From Marinobacter sp. THAF197a (GTDB taxonomy: Bacteria; Pseudomonadota; Gammaproteobacteria; Pseudomonadales; Oleiphilaceae): a DNA stretch of 64,000 nucleotides. The notes beneath the pieces are model-generated. The model ran no database searches and was not told the DNA's origin. It saw only the letters and a program-made list of their open reading frames with translations. The stretch is from positions 3,534,001 to 3,598,000 of the forward strand of contig NZ_CP045324.1 of NCBI RefSeq assembly GCF_009363275.1, read 5' to 3'. This document shows, piece after piece, positions 17,704 to 25,995 of this stretch (positions are counted from its first letter, which is position 1; every line of letters begins with the position of its first letter). A program made the position numbers and the translations under genes.

Positions 17704-17815
17704 GCGCTGGTGAGCGGGAAGGGGTTCAGGGACCGTCAAAAACATGGATGTTTTTGTCGAGCGTACAGGGACGTATTCACAGCGTGTCCCTGAACCCCTT
17801 CCCGCTTGCCAGCGC
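17704..17815. repeat. Inverted-repeat element with 30-nt arms, right of the TetR gene
   Basis: Arms at 17704-17733 and 17786-17815 are complementary except for two adjacent positions. Between them a second hairpin (CAAAAACAT/ATGTTTTTG) is present. The right arm ends 20 nt before the glnT stop. It may also act as a terminator for the convergent TetR and glnT genes, but the size and internal structure point to a dispersed palindromic repeat. Confidence 0.8.
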
Positions 17816-17834
17816 GGTCGTCAAACTCACATGC

Positions 17835-19193
17835 TCAGAACATTTTCAGGTAGCGCTTCACCTCCCACTCTGACACGTGGTTCTGGTAGCTCTCCCACTC
17901 CCCTTTCTTGTAGTCAACGAAGCTCTTGAACATGGCTTCGCCGAAGACTTCCTTGGCCAGCGGGTCGGCCTCGAAGGCTTCGACCGCTTCCCCCAAGTTG
18001 CGGGGGAGGTACTCAATGCCCTGCTCGGCGATCTCGGCATCGCTGTAGTTGTACATGTTCTCGTGGTGCGGGGCGCCGGCGTCCAGGCCCTCGCGAATGC
18101 CCTCCAGGCCAGCGGCCAGGATCAGGGCACTGCCAAGATAGGGGTTGCAGGCAATGTCCGCTGCGCGGCATTCGATACGGCCACCCACACCGGGAATTCG
18201 AACCATGTTGGTGCGGTTGTTGGAGCCGTAGCACATGAACACCGGGGCCCAGGTGGAGCCAGACATACTGCCCTGGCGTACCAGGCGTTTGTAGCTGTTG
18301 ACCGTGGGGGCAATGACGGCGCTGATGGCCGCACCGTGTTTCAGCACGCCGGCGATGAAGTGATAGGCGATCTTGCTGATGCCGCAACTGTGCAGATCAT
18401 CACCGTTGGGCTCGAACAGGTTCTCGCCGGTTTTGATGTCCGCCAGCGACATGTTGTAGTGGGCCCCGCTGCCGGTGCGGTCGGCAAAGGGTTTGGGCAT
18501 AAAGCTGGCGAAGGCACCGTGTTTGCGGGCGATTTCGTTGGCCATCATGCGGAAGAACACCAGGCGGTCGGCCATGGTCAGGCCATCGGCGTATTTGAAG
18601 TCGGTCTCGAACTGGCCGTTGGCGTCTTCATGGTCGAAGGAATACACATCCCAGCCCAGCTCGTTCATGGCATCCACCAGCTCGTCCATGATGGTGAAAT
18701 TGTCCATCAGGGTACGCGGGTCGTAACAGGGTTTGCCAAGGGTGTCGCGGTCGCTCAGCGGGGCAAAGCCACCGTCTTCGGTGTCCTTGAACAGGAAGAA
18801 CTCGGTTTCAATACCCAGATTAAATCGGTAGCCCATCCCGGCTGCGGCGTCGAGCTGCCGGCGGAAGATGTTGCGGGAGCAGGCCTCAAACGGCTTGCCA
18901 TTCAGATACAGGTTGCCGGGAAACCACGCCAGCTGTCGGTTCCAGGGGCAGATGGCGACGCCGTTGGCGTCTGGCATGGCGGCCACTTCGTCGTCGGAGA
19001 TGTCTTGGGGCACGCCGTCCAGTGCGGCGCCGGTATATAGCTCCGAGCCCTCCATCATTTGGCCGAGGTGGGCCACCGGCACGAATTTGCCCTTGGTGAT
19101 ACCGTGGATATCCACATAGCTGGCAATGGCGTATTTCACGCCGGCATCAGTCAGTTGCTGCTTCAGGGCCTGGGTGTTGGTCAGGTCAGTCAT
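17835..19193 (-). CDS. glnT: Type III (GlnT-like) glutamine synthetase
   Basis: A 452-residue glutamine synthetase-fold ligase. Catalytic-core stretches include GIETEFFLFKDTEDGG, FDHEDANGQFE, FADRTGSGAHYNMSL and RIECRAADIACNPYL. It groups by sequence with the GlnT/type III family, not with housekeeping GlnA, and lacks the GlnA adenylylation region. Its place inside the guanidine island suggests it captures the ammonia released from guanidine. A relative, gamma-glutamylmethylamide synthetase, uses amines instead of ammonia, so the substrate is not certain. The ATG of MTDLTNTQ was chosen over a non-conserved extension. It is divergent from the hydrolase gene. Confidence 0.88.
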   Translation of the reverse strand: MTDLTNTQALKQQLTDAGVKYAIASYVDIHGITKGKFVPVAHLGQMMEGSELYTGAALDGVPQDISDDEVAAMPDANGVAICPWNRQLAWFPGNLYLNGKPFEACSRNIFRRQLDAAAGMGYRFNLGIETEFFLFKDTEDGGFAPLSDRDTLGKPCYDPRTLMDNFTIMDELVDAMNELGWDVYSFDHEDANGQFETDFKYADGLTMADRLVFFRMMANEIARKHGAFASFMPKPFADRTGSGAHYNMSLADIKTGENLFEPNGDDLHSCGISKIAYHFIAGVLKHGAAISAVIAPTVNSYKRLVRQGSMSGSTWAPVFMCYGSNNRTNMVRIPGVGGRIECRAADIACNPYLGSALILAAGLEGIREGLDAGAPHHENMYNYSDAEIAEQGIEYLPRNLGEAVEAFEADPLAKEVFGEAMFKSFVDYKKGEWESYQNHVSEWEVKRYLKMF

Positions 19194-19351
19194 CTTGATT
19201 CCTCTGGTACCCGTTAACACGGGCTGTCGTTGTGTGTTCTGGCACGTTTCTTTCTACGTCTTCCCCATTCAACTTACATGCCAGCATGTATATATAAACT
19301 GAAGAGGCGGCATTCCGGAACCTGAAAACGTCTGGAAGCAGGAGAACTAAA

Positions 19352-20383
19352 ATGACCAAAAACCAATGGTTTAAAGATGACTTCGAAGCAGGAGACCTGC
19401 CGTTATCCAGTGGAGAGACCCTTCGCTCGGCTCGCCTGCACTATCATCAGATCGGGCACCTCAATGCACCAAAAGACAACCTGATCCTGCTGCCCACGTA
19501 CTATGGTGGTGCAGCGGCGGGCAACCATCCGTGGGTGGGGCCAAACAGCCCGCTCAATCCCGATAAGTACTGCATTGTCATCCCCTCCATGCTTGGGGCT
19601 GGCGAATCTTCTTCACCCGCCAACACGCCGGGGTCGCAATCGGGCAGCCGCTTCCCGGCCATCAGCCTTTACGACAACGTGATGCTGCAAAAACGACTGG
19701 TCGACAAGGTATTCGGTGGTGCCAGCCTGGCGCTGGTAATGGGCTGGTCCATGGGGGGCATGCAGGCATTGCAGTGGGGCTGCCTGTTCCCGGAGCAGGT
19801 CCGTTCCGTGCTCGCCACCTGCTGCACCGCCCGATGCTACCCGCACAACCAGGTATTCCTGGAGGGCGTTAAATCCGCCCTGTCTTGCGACCAGGCTTTT
19901 CAGGACGGCCGGTATCAACAGCCGCCGGAACGTGGGCTGCGTGCGTTTGGCCGGGTCTATGCGGGCTGGGCGTACTCCCAGGCATTTTTCCGGCATGAGC
20001 GCTGGCGCGAACTGGGGTTCCAGTCGATTGAAGGCTTACTGCAATTCTGGGAACAGGACCACCTGGCGCAGGATGCCAACAACCTGCTGGCAACACTCAA
20101 CACCTGGCAGCAGGGAGATATCAGCAACAACCCGGTGTTTGAGGGCAACTATCAGGCGGCACTTGCCGCGTTAACCATGCCAACGCGCGTTATACCGAGC
20201 TCTACCGACCTCTACTTTACCGCCAACGATGCGGAACAGGATGCCCTGCTTATGCCGGGAGCCAGGCTCGAGGTGCTGGCGTCGGACTGGGGCCACATTG
20301 CCGGGGGCCCCGGGCGAGAATCACAAAGCCAGCAAAAGATTCTGGCTGCCGCCGAAGAACTGCTGTCGGAGCAGGCGTCATAA
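19352..20383 (+). CDS. Alpha/beta-fold hydrolase, homoserine acetyltransferase (MetX)-like
   Basis: A 343-residue protein with the MetX-type nucleophile elbow VMGWSMGGMQALQW (Ser133), an Asp in the STDLYF segment and a His in DWGHIAGGPG as the likely triad. True MetX enzymes are longer and have fuller acyl-CoA motifs, and no methionine gene is nearby, so it is probably a hydrolase or acyltransferase with another substrate. It has a strong GCAGGAGA site, is divergent from glnT, and precedes the second guanidine riboswitch. A role in guanidine or substituted-guanidine metabolism is a guess from context. Confidence 0.75.
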   Translation: MTKNQWFKDDFEAGDLPLSSGETLRSARLHYHQIGHLNAPKDNLILLPTYYGGAAAGNHPWVGPNSPLNPDKYCIVIPSMLGAGESSSPANTPGSQSGSRFPAISLYDNVMLQKRLVDKVFGGASLALVMGWSMGGMQALQWGCLFPEQVRSVLATCCTARCYPHNQVFLEGVKSALSCDQAFQDGRYQQPPERGLRAFGRVYAGWAYSQAFFRHERWRELGFQSIEGLLQFWEQDHLAQDANNLLATLNTWQQGDISNNPVFEGNYQAALAALTMPTRVIPSSTDLYFTANDAEQDALLMPGARLEVLASDWGHIAGGPGRESQSQQKILAAAEELLSEQAS

Positions 20384-20758
20384 CGGTGCACCCTGTGCGG
20401 CCATGCACCGGGATAGCGCAGCTCAGCAGCAATCACAAAGCCGGACAACACCTCGAGCACGGCATTACGGGAACTGGCACGCCATCTGCAAAGGCTTGTT
20501 ACCAAACCGACAAGCAAACGCTGTTTTCTGAAAGCAGTCCGTTCGCAGCAACACCGCAACACGTGCGGCAATACAACGAAGACAAATGGGTGACTAGGGT
20601 TCCGGTCCTGGCTGTGATCAGCAACAGCAGGATGACTGGTCCGAGAGTTACCGACCTCTGGGAGGTTACACGGCGGGACAAAAGCCCGGGAGACCGAATC
20701 GCAAGGGATGCCAACCCGCGATCACCTTGCCGTGTTGTGTGACCAGAGGAGACCGACT
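20384..20758 (+). other. Intergenic leader with second guanidine riboswitch
   Basis: This 375-nt gap contains no credible gene. The first 200 nt presumably hold the promoter of the transporter operon; I see no clear consensus -35/-10 pair. The aptamer and a downstream hairpin occupy the remainder. Confidence 0.75.
20586..20695 (+). promoter_or_regulatory. Guanidine-I (ykkC) riboswitch aptamer 2
   Basis: The same landmarks as the first copy are present: ACTAGGGTTCCGGT, CTGGTCCGAGAG, ACACGGCGGGACAAAAGCC and CGGGAGA, with outer stem GGTGAC/GTTACC. It precedes the permease-ATPase operon. Downstream there is a hairpin (ATCGC/GCGAT plus GGG/CCC, 20698-20722) but no U-tract, so control may be at translation or by another route, unlike the first riboswitch. 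Confidence 0.95.
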
Positions 20759-21574
20759 ATGCGATTGATCAACCGCCACCCCGGGCGGGTTTCAGCCACC
20801 TTGCTGGGGTTATTGCCCTTTCTGCTGATCATGCTGATATACAGCCTGGCCTCCCAGGAGCGCCTGGCCGACAACCCCAATGACAAACTCCTACCTGGTC
20901 TCGAGCAGATGACCGCAGCGGTTGACCGTATGGCCTTTCAGGAAGACAGGCGCAGCGGTAACTACCTGATGTGGGAGGACACTGCCGCCAGCTTGAAGCG
21001 CCTCGGTATGGGGGTGGGTATTGCTGCGTCGCTGGCGCTGGTGGTGGGCTTGCTGAACGGAATTCTGCCCCTGATCCGGGCCAACCTCGCCCCCCTGGTT
21101 TCCGCCCTGTCGATGGTGCCACCGCTGGCGATACTGCCCATTCTGTTCATAGTGTTTGGCCTTGGCGAACTGTCCAAAGTGATGCTGATTGTCATTGGCA
21201 CGGCGCCGGTCATGATGCGGGATGTGGCACAGCGGGTCCGGGAACTGCCCGGCGAACAGCTGATCAAGATTCAGACCCTGGGTGCCAATTCGTGGCAGGT
21301 GATCACTCGCATGGCCCTGCCCCAAACCCTACCACGCCTGATTGATTCGGTTCGGCTCAGCCTGGGGCCTGCCTGGCTGTTCCTGATTGCCGCTGAAGCC
21401 ATCGCTTCAACCGAAGGCCTTGGTTATCGGATCTTCCTGGTGCGGCGCTACCTGGCCATGGATGTGATCCTGCCCTACGTTATCTGGATCACCATCCTTG
21501 CTATCGTCATCGACCAACTGCTGCGCCTTGCCAATCGCAAATTGTTCCCGTGGTACAACGCCGGAGGCCACTGA
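20759..21574 (+). CDS. ABC transporter permease, probable guanidine/urea importer
   Basis: A 271-residue inner-membrane permease of the NitT/TauT (BPD_transp_1) type. Hydrophobic segments begin at about residue 14, and the EAA-like coupling loop reads LGANSWQVITRMALPQTLPR. The chosen ATG follows an AGAGGAGA site; the longer ORF would start inside the riboswitch leader. The stop overlaps the ATPase start as TGATG. The matching binding protein is most likely the one ending the first riboswitch operon. Confidence 0.88.
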   Translation: MRLINRHPGRVSATLLGLLPFLLIMLIYSLASQERLADNPNDKLLPGLEQMTAAVDRMAFQEDRRSGNYLMWEDTAASLKRLGMGVGIAASLALVVGLLNGILPLIRANLAPLVSALSMVPPLAILPILFIVFGLGELSKVMLIVIGTAPVMMRDVAQRVRELPGEQLIKIQTLGANSWQVITRMALPQTLPRLIDSVRLSLGPAWLFLIAAEAIASTEGLGYRIFLVRRYLAMDVILPYVIWITILAIVIDQLLRLANRKLFPWYNAGGH

Positions 21575-22359
21575 TGAGCTTTATTACTGTTAACAATCTC
21601 TGGAAAGAGTACGGTGACCAGGTAGTTCTGGAAAACCTCAACCTGTCCGTCAAACAGGGTGAGTTCTGCACGCTGGTGGGGGCTTCCGGGTGCGGAAAAT
21701 CCACATTCCTGAAAATGCTGCTGGGGCAGGAAACCCAGACCCGTGGCGAACTGCTGCTTGATGGTGCCGCCTTTCCCGCCGAACCCGATCGTAACCGTGG
21801 CATTGTATTTCAGCGCTACTCGGTTTTCCCCCACCTCACCGTACGACAGAACGTACTGATGGGGCTGGAACTGGAACAGAAGCCGTTGCTCGGGAAGTTG
21901 TTCGGCCGTGCCCGCAAAGATGCACTGGCGCGGGTCGACGCCATGCTGGAGTCCGTCGGCCTGAGCCCATCCGCCAACAAGTGGCCCCATGAGCTTTCCG
22001 GCGGCATGCAACAGCGCCTGGCCATTGCCCAGTCCCTGATCATGAGGCCCCGTGTGCTTCTGCTGGACGAACCCTTCGGCGCCCTGGACCCCGGCATTCG
22101 CAGCGACATGCATAACCTGCTGTTGAAGCTATGGCGGGAAACAGGCACCACCATTTTCATGGTGACCCACGACCTCAAGGAAGGTTTCTATCTGGGCACC
22201 CGGTTGCTGGTCTTCGACAAAACCCGACACGACCCACACAGTCCCAACGCCTATGGCGCCACCATCACCTATGACTTACCAATCGGCAAAACCGACCGGG
22301 CGGTGCTTGAGGACATTGACCACTCTGTGGCAAAAACCGCGCGTTACCAGGCAGCCTGA
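21574..22359 (+). CDS. ABC transporter ATPase, probable guanidine/urea importer
   Basis: A 261-residue NitT/TauT-type ATPase. It has Walker A GASGCGKST, the signature ELSGGMQQRLAIAQS, Walker B VLLLDEP and the switch MVTHD. It is translationally coupled to the permease through TGATG. The longer ORF start lies inside the permease gene and is not used. A hairpin follows, but its U-tract faces the other strand. Confidence 0.9.
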   Translation: MSFITVNNLWKEYGDQVVLENLNLSVKQGEFCTLVGASGCGKSTFLKMLLGQETQTRGELLLDGAAFPAEPDRNRGIVFQRYSVFPHLTVRQNVLMGLELEQKPLLGKLFGRARKDALARVDAMLESVGLSPSANKWPHELSGGMQQRLAIAQSLIMRPRVLLLDEPFGALDPGIRSDMHNLLLKLWRETGTTIFMVTHDLKEGFYLGTRLLVFDKTRHDPHSPNAYGATITYDLPIGKTDRAVLEDIDHSVAKTARYQAA

Positions 22360-22362
22360 AGC

Positions 22363-22387
22363 AAAAAGGGCTGCCCGAAGGCAGCCC
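22363..22387 (-). terminator. Rho-independent terminator after the lanthanide-type PQQ dehydrogenase
   Basis: Perfect stem GGGCTGCC/GGCAGCCC with a four-base loop, followed on the minus strand by TTTTTGC. It lies in the 45-nt gap between the convergent ABC ATPase and dehydrogenase genes. It best serves the minus-strand gene and may also block read-through from the other side. Confidence 0.85.
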
Positions 22388-22404
22388 AAAGGTCGATCGA
22401 CAAC

Positions 22405-24180
22405 TTACTTGCCAGCCACCCGGTCTTTCGGCAGTTTGAAGGTCCAGACCATACCGCCCTGGTTGAAGTCTTTAACCACCCTGGCCACTTCACCGCCCCA
22501 CAGAGGCACCGCACCACCCCAACCGGAGGCAACGGAGACGAATTGCTCGCCGTCCATTTCCCAGGTCACCGGGGTACCAACCACGCCGGAGCCAGTGTTG
22601 AACTTCCAGAGTTCTTTGCCGGTTTTGGCGTCAAAGGCCTTGAGGAAACCTTCCGGTGTGCCGGTGAACACCAGGCCGCCAGCGGTCGTCATTACACCAC
22701 CCCAGAGCGGAGCCGGGTTATTCTGGCGCCACACTTCTTTACCGGTTTTCGGGTCCATGGCCCGCAGAACGCCGATAAAGTCGTCGTTAGCCGGCTTGAT
22801 GGTGAAACCTGCACCCAGATAGGCAGCGCCTTTCTTGTAGGAAACCGGCTCGTTCCAAATGTCCATGGACCACTCGTTGGAGGGCACATAGAACAGTTCG
22901 GTATCCGGGCTGTAAGCCATCGGCATCCAGTTCTTGCCGCCCAGGAAGGCCGGGAAGGCGACAACGGTTTCACCCTTCTCTCCATCCAGGTCCGCCGGGT
23001 TACCCGGGCGACCGCCTTCTTTCAGGATCGGGCGACCGGTTTTCGGGTCAAGGCCGGTTGCCCAACTGATGGTGTCAACAAATGGGAAACCGCGAATGAA
23101 CGAGCCATCCTCACGGTTAAGCACATAAAAGAACCCGTTACGGTCCGCCGTGGCAGCCGCTTTGATGGTTTTTCCTTTTTCTTTCAGATCAAAGGAAATC
23201 AGCTCATTGACACCATCGTAATCCCAGCCATCATTCGGGGTAGTCTGGAAATGCCACTTGATGCTGCCGTCGTTCGGATCGATCGCAACCCGGGACGCGG
23301 AGTACAGGTTATCCCCTGGACGCAGGTGCGAATTCCAGGGCGCCGGGTTACCGGTGCCGAAGAACAGGGTATCGGTTTCCGGATCGTAGGTGCCGCCCAG
23401 CCAGGTTGCCGCGCCGCCGGTCTTCCACATATCACCAGGCCAGGTCTTGCCGGCCTCACCACCGGAAATACCGTTCTCGATCTTCTTGCCGTTCTTGTAG
23501 ACATAGCCCATGTGGCCTTCTACTGTCGGGCGGGTCCACAGCAGATCACCGGTGTTGGCGTCGTAGGCTTCAACCTTACCCACGATACCGAATTCACCAC
23601 CAGACACGCCGGTAATCAACTTGCCGTTGACCACGATGGGCGCGGCTGTGATGGCGTAGCCCTCCTGATAATCGGCAACCTTCTTGATCCAGACCACCTT
23701 ACCGGTGTCTTTATTGAGCGCGACCAGCTTGGCATCCAGAGTACCGAAGTAAACCTTGTCACCATAAATGGCAGCGCCCCGGTTGATCACGTCACAGCAG
23801 GGCATAATGCCGTCTGGCAGGCGGGCATCGTACTGCCACAGTTCCTCACCGGTGCGGGCGTCTACTGCCCACATGCGGGAGTAGGAACCGGTCACGTACA
23901 TCACACCGTCTTTGATCAGCGGCTGCGATTCCTGGCCACGCTGTTTCTCTCCACCGAAGGAGAACGCCCACGCTGGCTGGAGATATTTAACGTTTTTGGT
24001 GTTCAGGGTTTTCATAGGGCTGTAGCGCTGGCCCTGATAGCCCATGCCGTAGGTCACGACACTGTCGATGCTTTTATGGTCGTTCAGCAGGTCTTGGTCG
24101 GTGACCGCGTGGGCCCCGAAGGAAACGGCTAGTGCCAGGGCACTGGCCGCAAAGGTCTTGCCGATCGCGATTGATCTCAT
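22405..24180 (-). CDS. PQQ-dependent alcohol dehydrogenase, lanthanide type (PedH/ExaF-like)
   Basis: A 591-residue periplasmic quinoprotein alcohol dehydrogenase with signal peptide. Key residues: vicinal disulfide Cys128-Cys129 (MPCCDVINRG), metal ligands Glu196 (GGEFG) and Asn278 (GNPAPWN), catalytic Asp320, and Asp322 two residues later in NDGWDYDGVNE. That extra Asp marks lanthanide-dependent enzymes of the XoxF/PedH/ExaF type. Tryptophan docking repeats such as TGKELWKF are visible. The ATG of MRSIAIG was chosen because the extension is not signal-like. It is the last of three collinear genes (cytochrome c, PedG-like, dehydrogenase) but has its own promoter region. Confidence 0.93.
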   Translation of the reverse strand: MRSIAIGKTFAASALALAVSFGAHAVTDQDLLNDHKSIDSVVTYGMGYQGQRYSPMKTLNTKNVKYLQPAWAFSFGGEKQRGQESQPLIKDGVMYVTGSYSRMWAVDARTGEELWQYDARLPDGIMPCCDVINRGAAIYGDKVYFGTLDAKLVALNKDTGKVVWIKKVADYQEGYAITAAPIVVNGKLITGVSGGEFGIVGKVEAYDANTGDLLWTRPTVEGHMGYVYKNGKKIENGISGGEAGKTWPGDMWKTGGAATWLGGTYDPETDTLFFGTGNPAPWNSHLRPGDNLYSASRVAIDPNDGSIKWHFQTTPNDGWDYDGVNELISFDLKEKGKTIKAAATADRNGFFYVLNREDGSFIRGFPFVDTISWATGLDPKTGRPILKEGGRPGNPADLDGEKGETVVAFPAFLGGKNWMPMAYSPDTELFYVPSNEWSMDIWNEPVSYKKGAAYLGAGFTIKPANDDFIGVLRAMDPKTGKEVWRQNNPAPLWGGVMTTAGGLVFTGTPEGFLKAFDAKTGKELWKFNTGSGVVGTPVTWEMDGEQFVSVASGWGGAVPLWGGEVARVVKDFNQGGMVWTFKLPKDRVAGK

Positions 24181-24225
24181 GGTTGCGTTCTCCAATTCTC
24201 TTGTTTTCAGATTCGATGGCGAACC

Positions 24226-24261
24226 GGGAACTTTTCCCGCCTCTGTACCCATTCTTGTTGG
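24226..24261 (+). promoter_or_regulatory. Element shared with the calcium-type dehydrogenase promoter
   Basis: It contains the near-palindrome GGGAACTTTTCCCG (24226-24239) and ATTCTTGTTGG (24251-24261). Both recur upstream of the second PQQ dehydrogenase at 25996-26020 (the second as ATTCCTGTTGG). Here the element lies 46-81 nt upstream of the start codon. Its function is unknown. Confidence 0.5.
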
Positions 24262-24302
24262 CACCCGCATTTGCAACAATTAACCCCACGCACAGGTTTT
24301 CT

Positions 24303-24319
24303 CATCACTTGGTAGTAAG
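24303..24319 (+). promoter_or_regulatory. Candidate exa regulon operator upstream of the lanthanide-type dehydrogenase
   Basis: CATCACTTGGTAGTAAG is the weakest good copy of the AGTTCYTTRGTAST motif; its right half (TTGGTAGTA) is identical to the exaC copy. It lies about 125 nt upstream of the dehydrogenase start. Confidence 0.5.
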
Positions 24320-24334
24320 ACTCCGCCAGAAACG

Positions 24335-24358
24335 AAAAAGCCCGCACTGGGGCGGGCT
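24335..24358 (-). terminator. Rho-independent terminator after the PedG-like gene
   Basis: Stem AGCCCGC/GCGGGCT with a six-base loop, followed on the minus strand by TTTTTCGTTT. It lies about 20 nt past the stop of the PedG-like gene. It separates the cytochrome-PedG pair from the dehydrogenase downstream. Confidence 0.88.
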
Positions 24359-24376
24359 GGATTCGGTCCACAAAGG

Positions 24377-25303
24377 CTACTCGGCTTCTTCCGGCCCGAG
24401 AATCGCGTCATAGTATCCAGGGCGGCCAAAGGAGAGCCCATGCCGCTGATACAGTTGGGCCACTTCGCCATTGCGGATCATCCGGTCGACAGCGGCTTCA
24501 ACGGCGTAGCCAAGGGCACGGTGGGTATGCCGTATGGCGATGCCGACATCCCAAACCGGTTTACTGATACCAGGAAAGCCATTGCTGGCCTTTACGAAGG
24601 GACGGTCCGGATAAGACTTCAGACTGTGTTCCAGCTCCGCGCGCATGCCCATGACGGCGCTCACTTCACCACTTGCCATGGCCTCGAACGCCTTGGCGAC
24701 ACTCATGTAGTGATGCACCTGATCACGCATGCGACCGCCAAACGAGGAGGTCATGTAGGTGGCCGGCAGGGTATCAATCTCCACACCAATCGGGTGGTAC
24801 TGGAATTTGGCGACGGTATTGATGTCATCCAACTTGCTGGCATCGAACACAATCTGCCAACGCTCCTGCTGATAAGGCGCCACAAACACCACCTGCTCAT
24901 TAATCATCTCGCCGGTTGAGTCACGCATGTACTTGAACACACTGTCGTAGGGCACTCGCATCATGATGTCCGCCACGCGTGTTTTGGACAGGTAATGGCC
25001 TTTCCAGATGTGGTTGCGAAGATCGTCCCCCAGGTTTTCATCCGGAATGATCCAGTAGGGCCGGAACGCCACACCCAGTGCCTCGGCGATCTGCCGACCG
25101 AGATCCGCATCCACACCTTTCGCCTCACCATTTTCCTCGTAGGAGTAAGGCGGAAAGTCCTTATACATGCCGACGTTCAGAAAACCCGAATCCTGGATAA
25201 TATCCAGGGTGCGATCCGGAATGAGCAGGCGCGGCTGTTGGCCATGCGCCACCGCCGCCAGCATCGCAAACACCACAAGCAAAACACGAAACGCAGCTTT
25301 CAT
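24377..25303 (-). CDS. Periplasmic substrate-binding-like protein (PedG/MoxJ-like)
   Basis: A 308-residue protein of the family 3 solute-binding fold with signal peptide. It has the binding-protein pattern LNVGMYKDFPPYSYEENGEAKG near the N-terminus, shortened here to LNVGMYKDFPPYSYEE. Homologues in quinoprotein clusters (PedG, MoxJ/XoxJ) are thought to help activate or mature the dehydrogenase and not to feed a transporter. No amino-acid permease is adjacent, which agrees. The ATG follows an AGGAGG site; a GTG one codon upstream is possible. It lies 38 nt after the cytochrome c gene. Confidence 0.82.
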   Translation of the reverse strand: MKAAFRVLLVVFAMLAAVAHGQQPRLLIPDRTLDIIQDSGFLNVGMYKDFPPYSYEENGEAKGVDADLGRQIAEALGVAFRPYWIIPDENLGDDLRNHIWKGHYLSKTRVADIMMRVPYDSVFKYMRDSTGEMINEQVVFVAPYQQERWQIVFDASKLDDINTVAKFQYHPIGVEIDTLPATYMTSSFGGRMRDQVHHYMSVAKAFEAMASGEVSAVMGMRAELEHSLKSYPDRPFVKASNGFPGISKPVWDVGIAIRHTHRALGYAVEAAVDRMIRNGEVAQLYQRHGLSFGRPGYYDAILGPEEAE

Positions 25304-25341
25304 CACTCACCCTCCTGACGACAAATCGTTTCCAAACCGGA

Positions 25342-25770
25342 TTATTCCGGCTTGGGCAGCGACTCAACGTAGGTGCGAATGGCCCAGATCGCGGTTTGAT
25401 CCAGATTGTCCTTGAAGGAGGGCATACCGCGGCCGGTGCCGTTGGTGACCCGGCCAATGAAGTATTCGTCGTCCCACTCTTCCAGTTCACGCAGGTCTGG
25501 CGTCAGGCCACCAGACATGGCCTCGATGCCGTGGCAAACAGCGCAGTTACCGGCATAGCCACTGCGACCAATTTTGATGGCTTCTTCGTTGAGTGAGCCG
25601 TGTTCGTTGCCCTCACGGAACGGATTTTCCGCGCGCAGCTCCTTGCCAAGGTCGGGCAAGGCACCGGTATCAACCGGTTGCGGTGTCACATCCCCGTGGG
25701 ACCAGGCGGAGGAAGCGCCAACAGACAAAGTGGCAGCGAGCAGGGTTCGAATGAAAACGTGTGTCAGCAT
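25342..25770 (-). CDS. exaB: Cytochrome c-550 (PedF/ExaB type)
   Basis: A 142-residue periplasmic monohaem cytochrome with signal peptide. The haem-binding motif is NCAVCH (Cys76, Cys79, His80), and Met116 in GRGMPSF is the likely distal ligand. It is the expected electron acceptor for PQQ alcohol dehydrogenases. It is encoded divergently from the calcium-type exaA and collinear with the PedG-like gene, so it could serve both dehydrogenases. In Pseudomonas exaB follows exaA on the same strand; here the orientation differs. Confidence 0.9.
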   Translation of the reverse strand: MLTHVFIRTLLAATLSVGASSAWSHGDVTPQPVDTGALPDLGKELRAENPFREGNEHGSLNEEAIKIGRSGYAGNCAVCHGIEAMSGGLTPDLRELEEWDDEYFIGRVTNGTGRGMPSFKDNLDQTAIWAIRTYVESLPKPE

Positions 25771-25896
25771 GGTTAGACCACCTCTTGTTTTGAATCACGA
25801 TGGCTGGCGCTGTTTTTGTGTGACGTCAACCAGCAGCTTTCCACAAGTATGGTGAGGCCGTGCTAGCGATAGAATGCCACTTTCGCTTTCAGACAC

Positions 25897-25915
25897 TAGT
25901 TCCTTAGTAGTAAAC
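25897..25915 (+). promoter_or_regulatory. Candidate exa regulon operator between exaB and exaA
   Basis: TAGTTCCTTAGTAGTAAAC is a full match to the AGTTCYTTRGTAST motif. It lies 127 nt from the exaB start and about 225 nt from the exaA start, so it may serve the divergent exaB promoter, the exaA promoter, or both. Confidence 0.6.
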
Positions 25916-25995
25916 GCTCAGAGTCAACGCCAAAGCATGAGCTTCCGCATTGCCCATAGAGAACGCCCGGTTTTTCATGATGATGGCCATACCCT

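Noticed and set aside
16899..17815. Insertion sequence or composite transposon around the TetR gene
   Set aside because: No transposase, no matching outer ends on the two sides and no target duplication seen; it is better described as two separate palindromic repeats.
19352..20383. metX (homoserine O-acetyltransferase) assignment
   Set aside because: The fold and Ser motif fit, but the context is guanidine metabolism, no methionine gene is nearby, and the chain is shorter than typical MetX; only a MetX-like hydrolase is claimed.
22543..24132. A 529-codon open frame antisense to the lanthanide-type dehydrogenase
   Set aside because: It is a shadow frame; the opposite strand carries all quinoprotein motifs.
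24377..25303. Amino-acid ABC importer binding protein
   Set aside because: No permease or ATPase of that class is adjacent; the position between exaB and a PQQ dehydrogenase fits a PedG/MoxJ-like accessory role.
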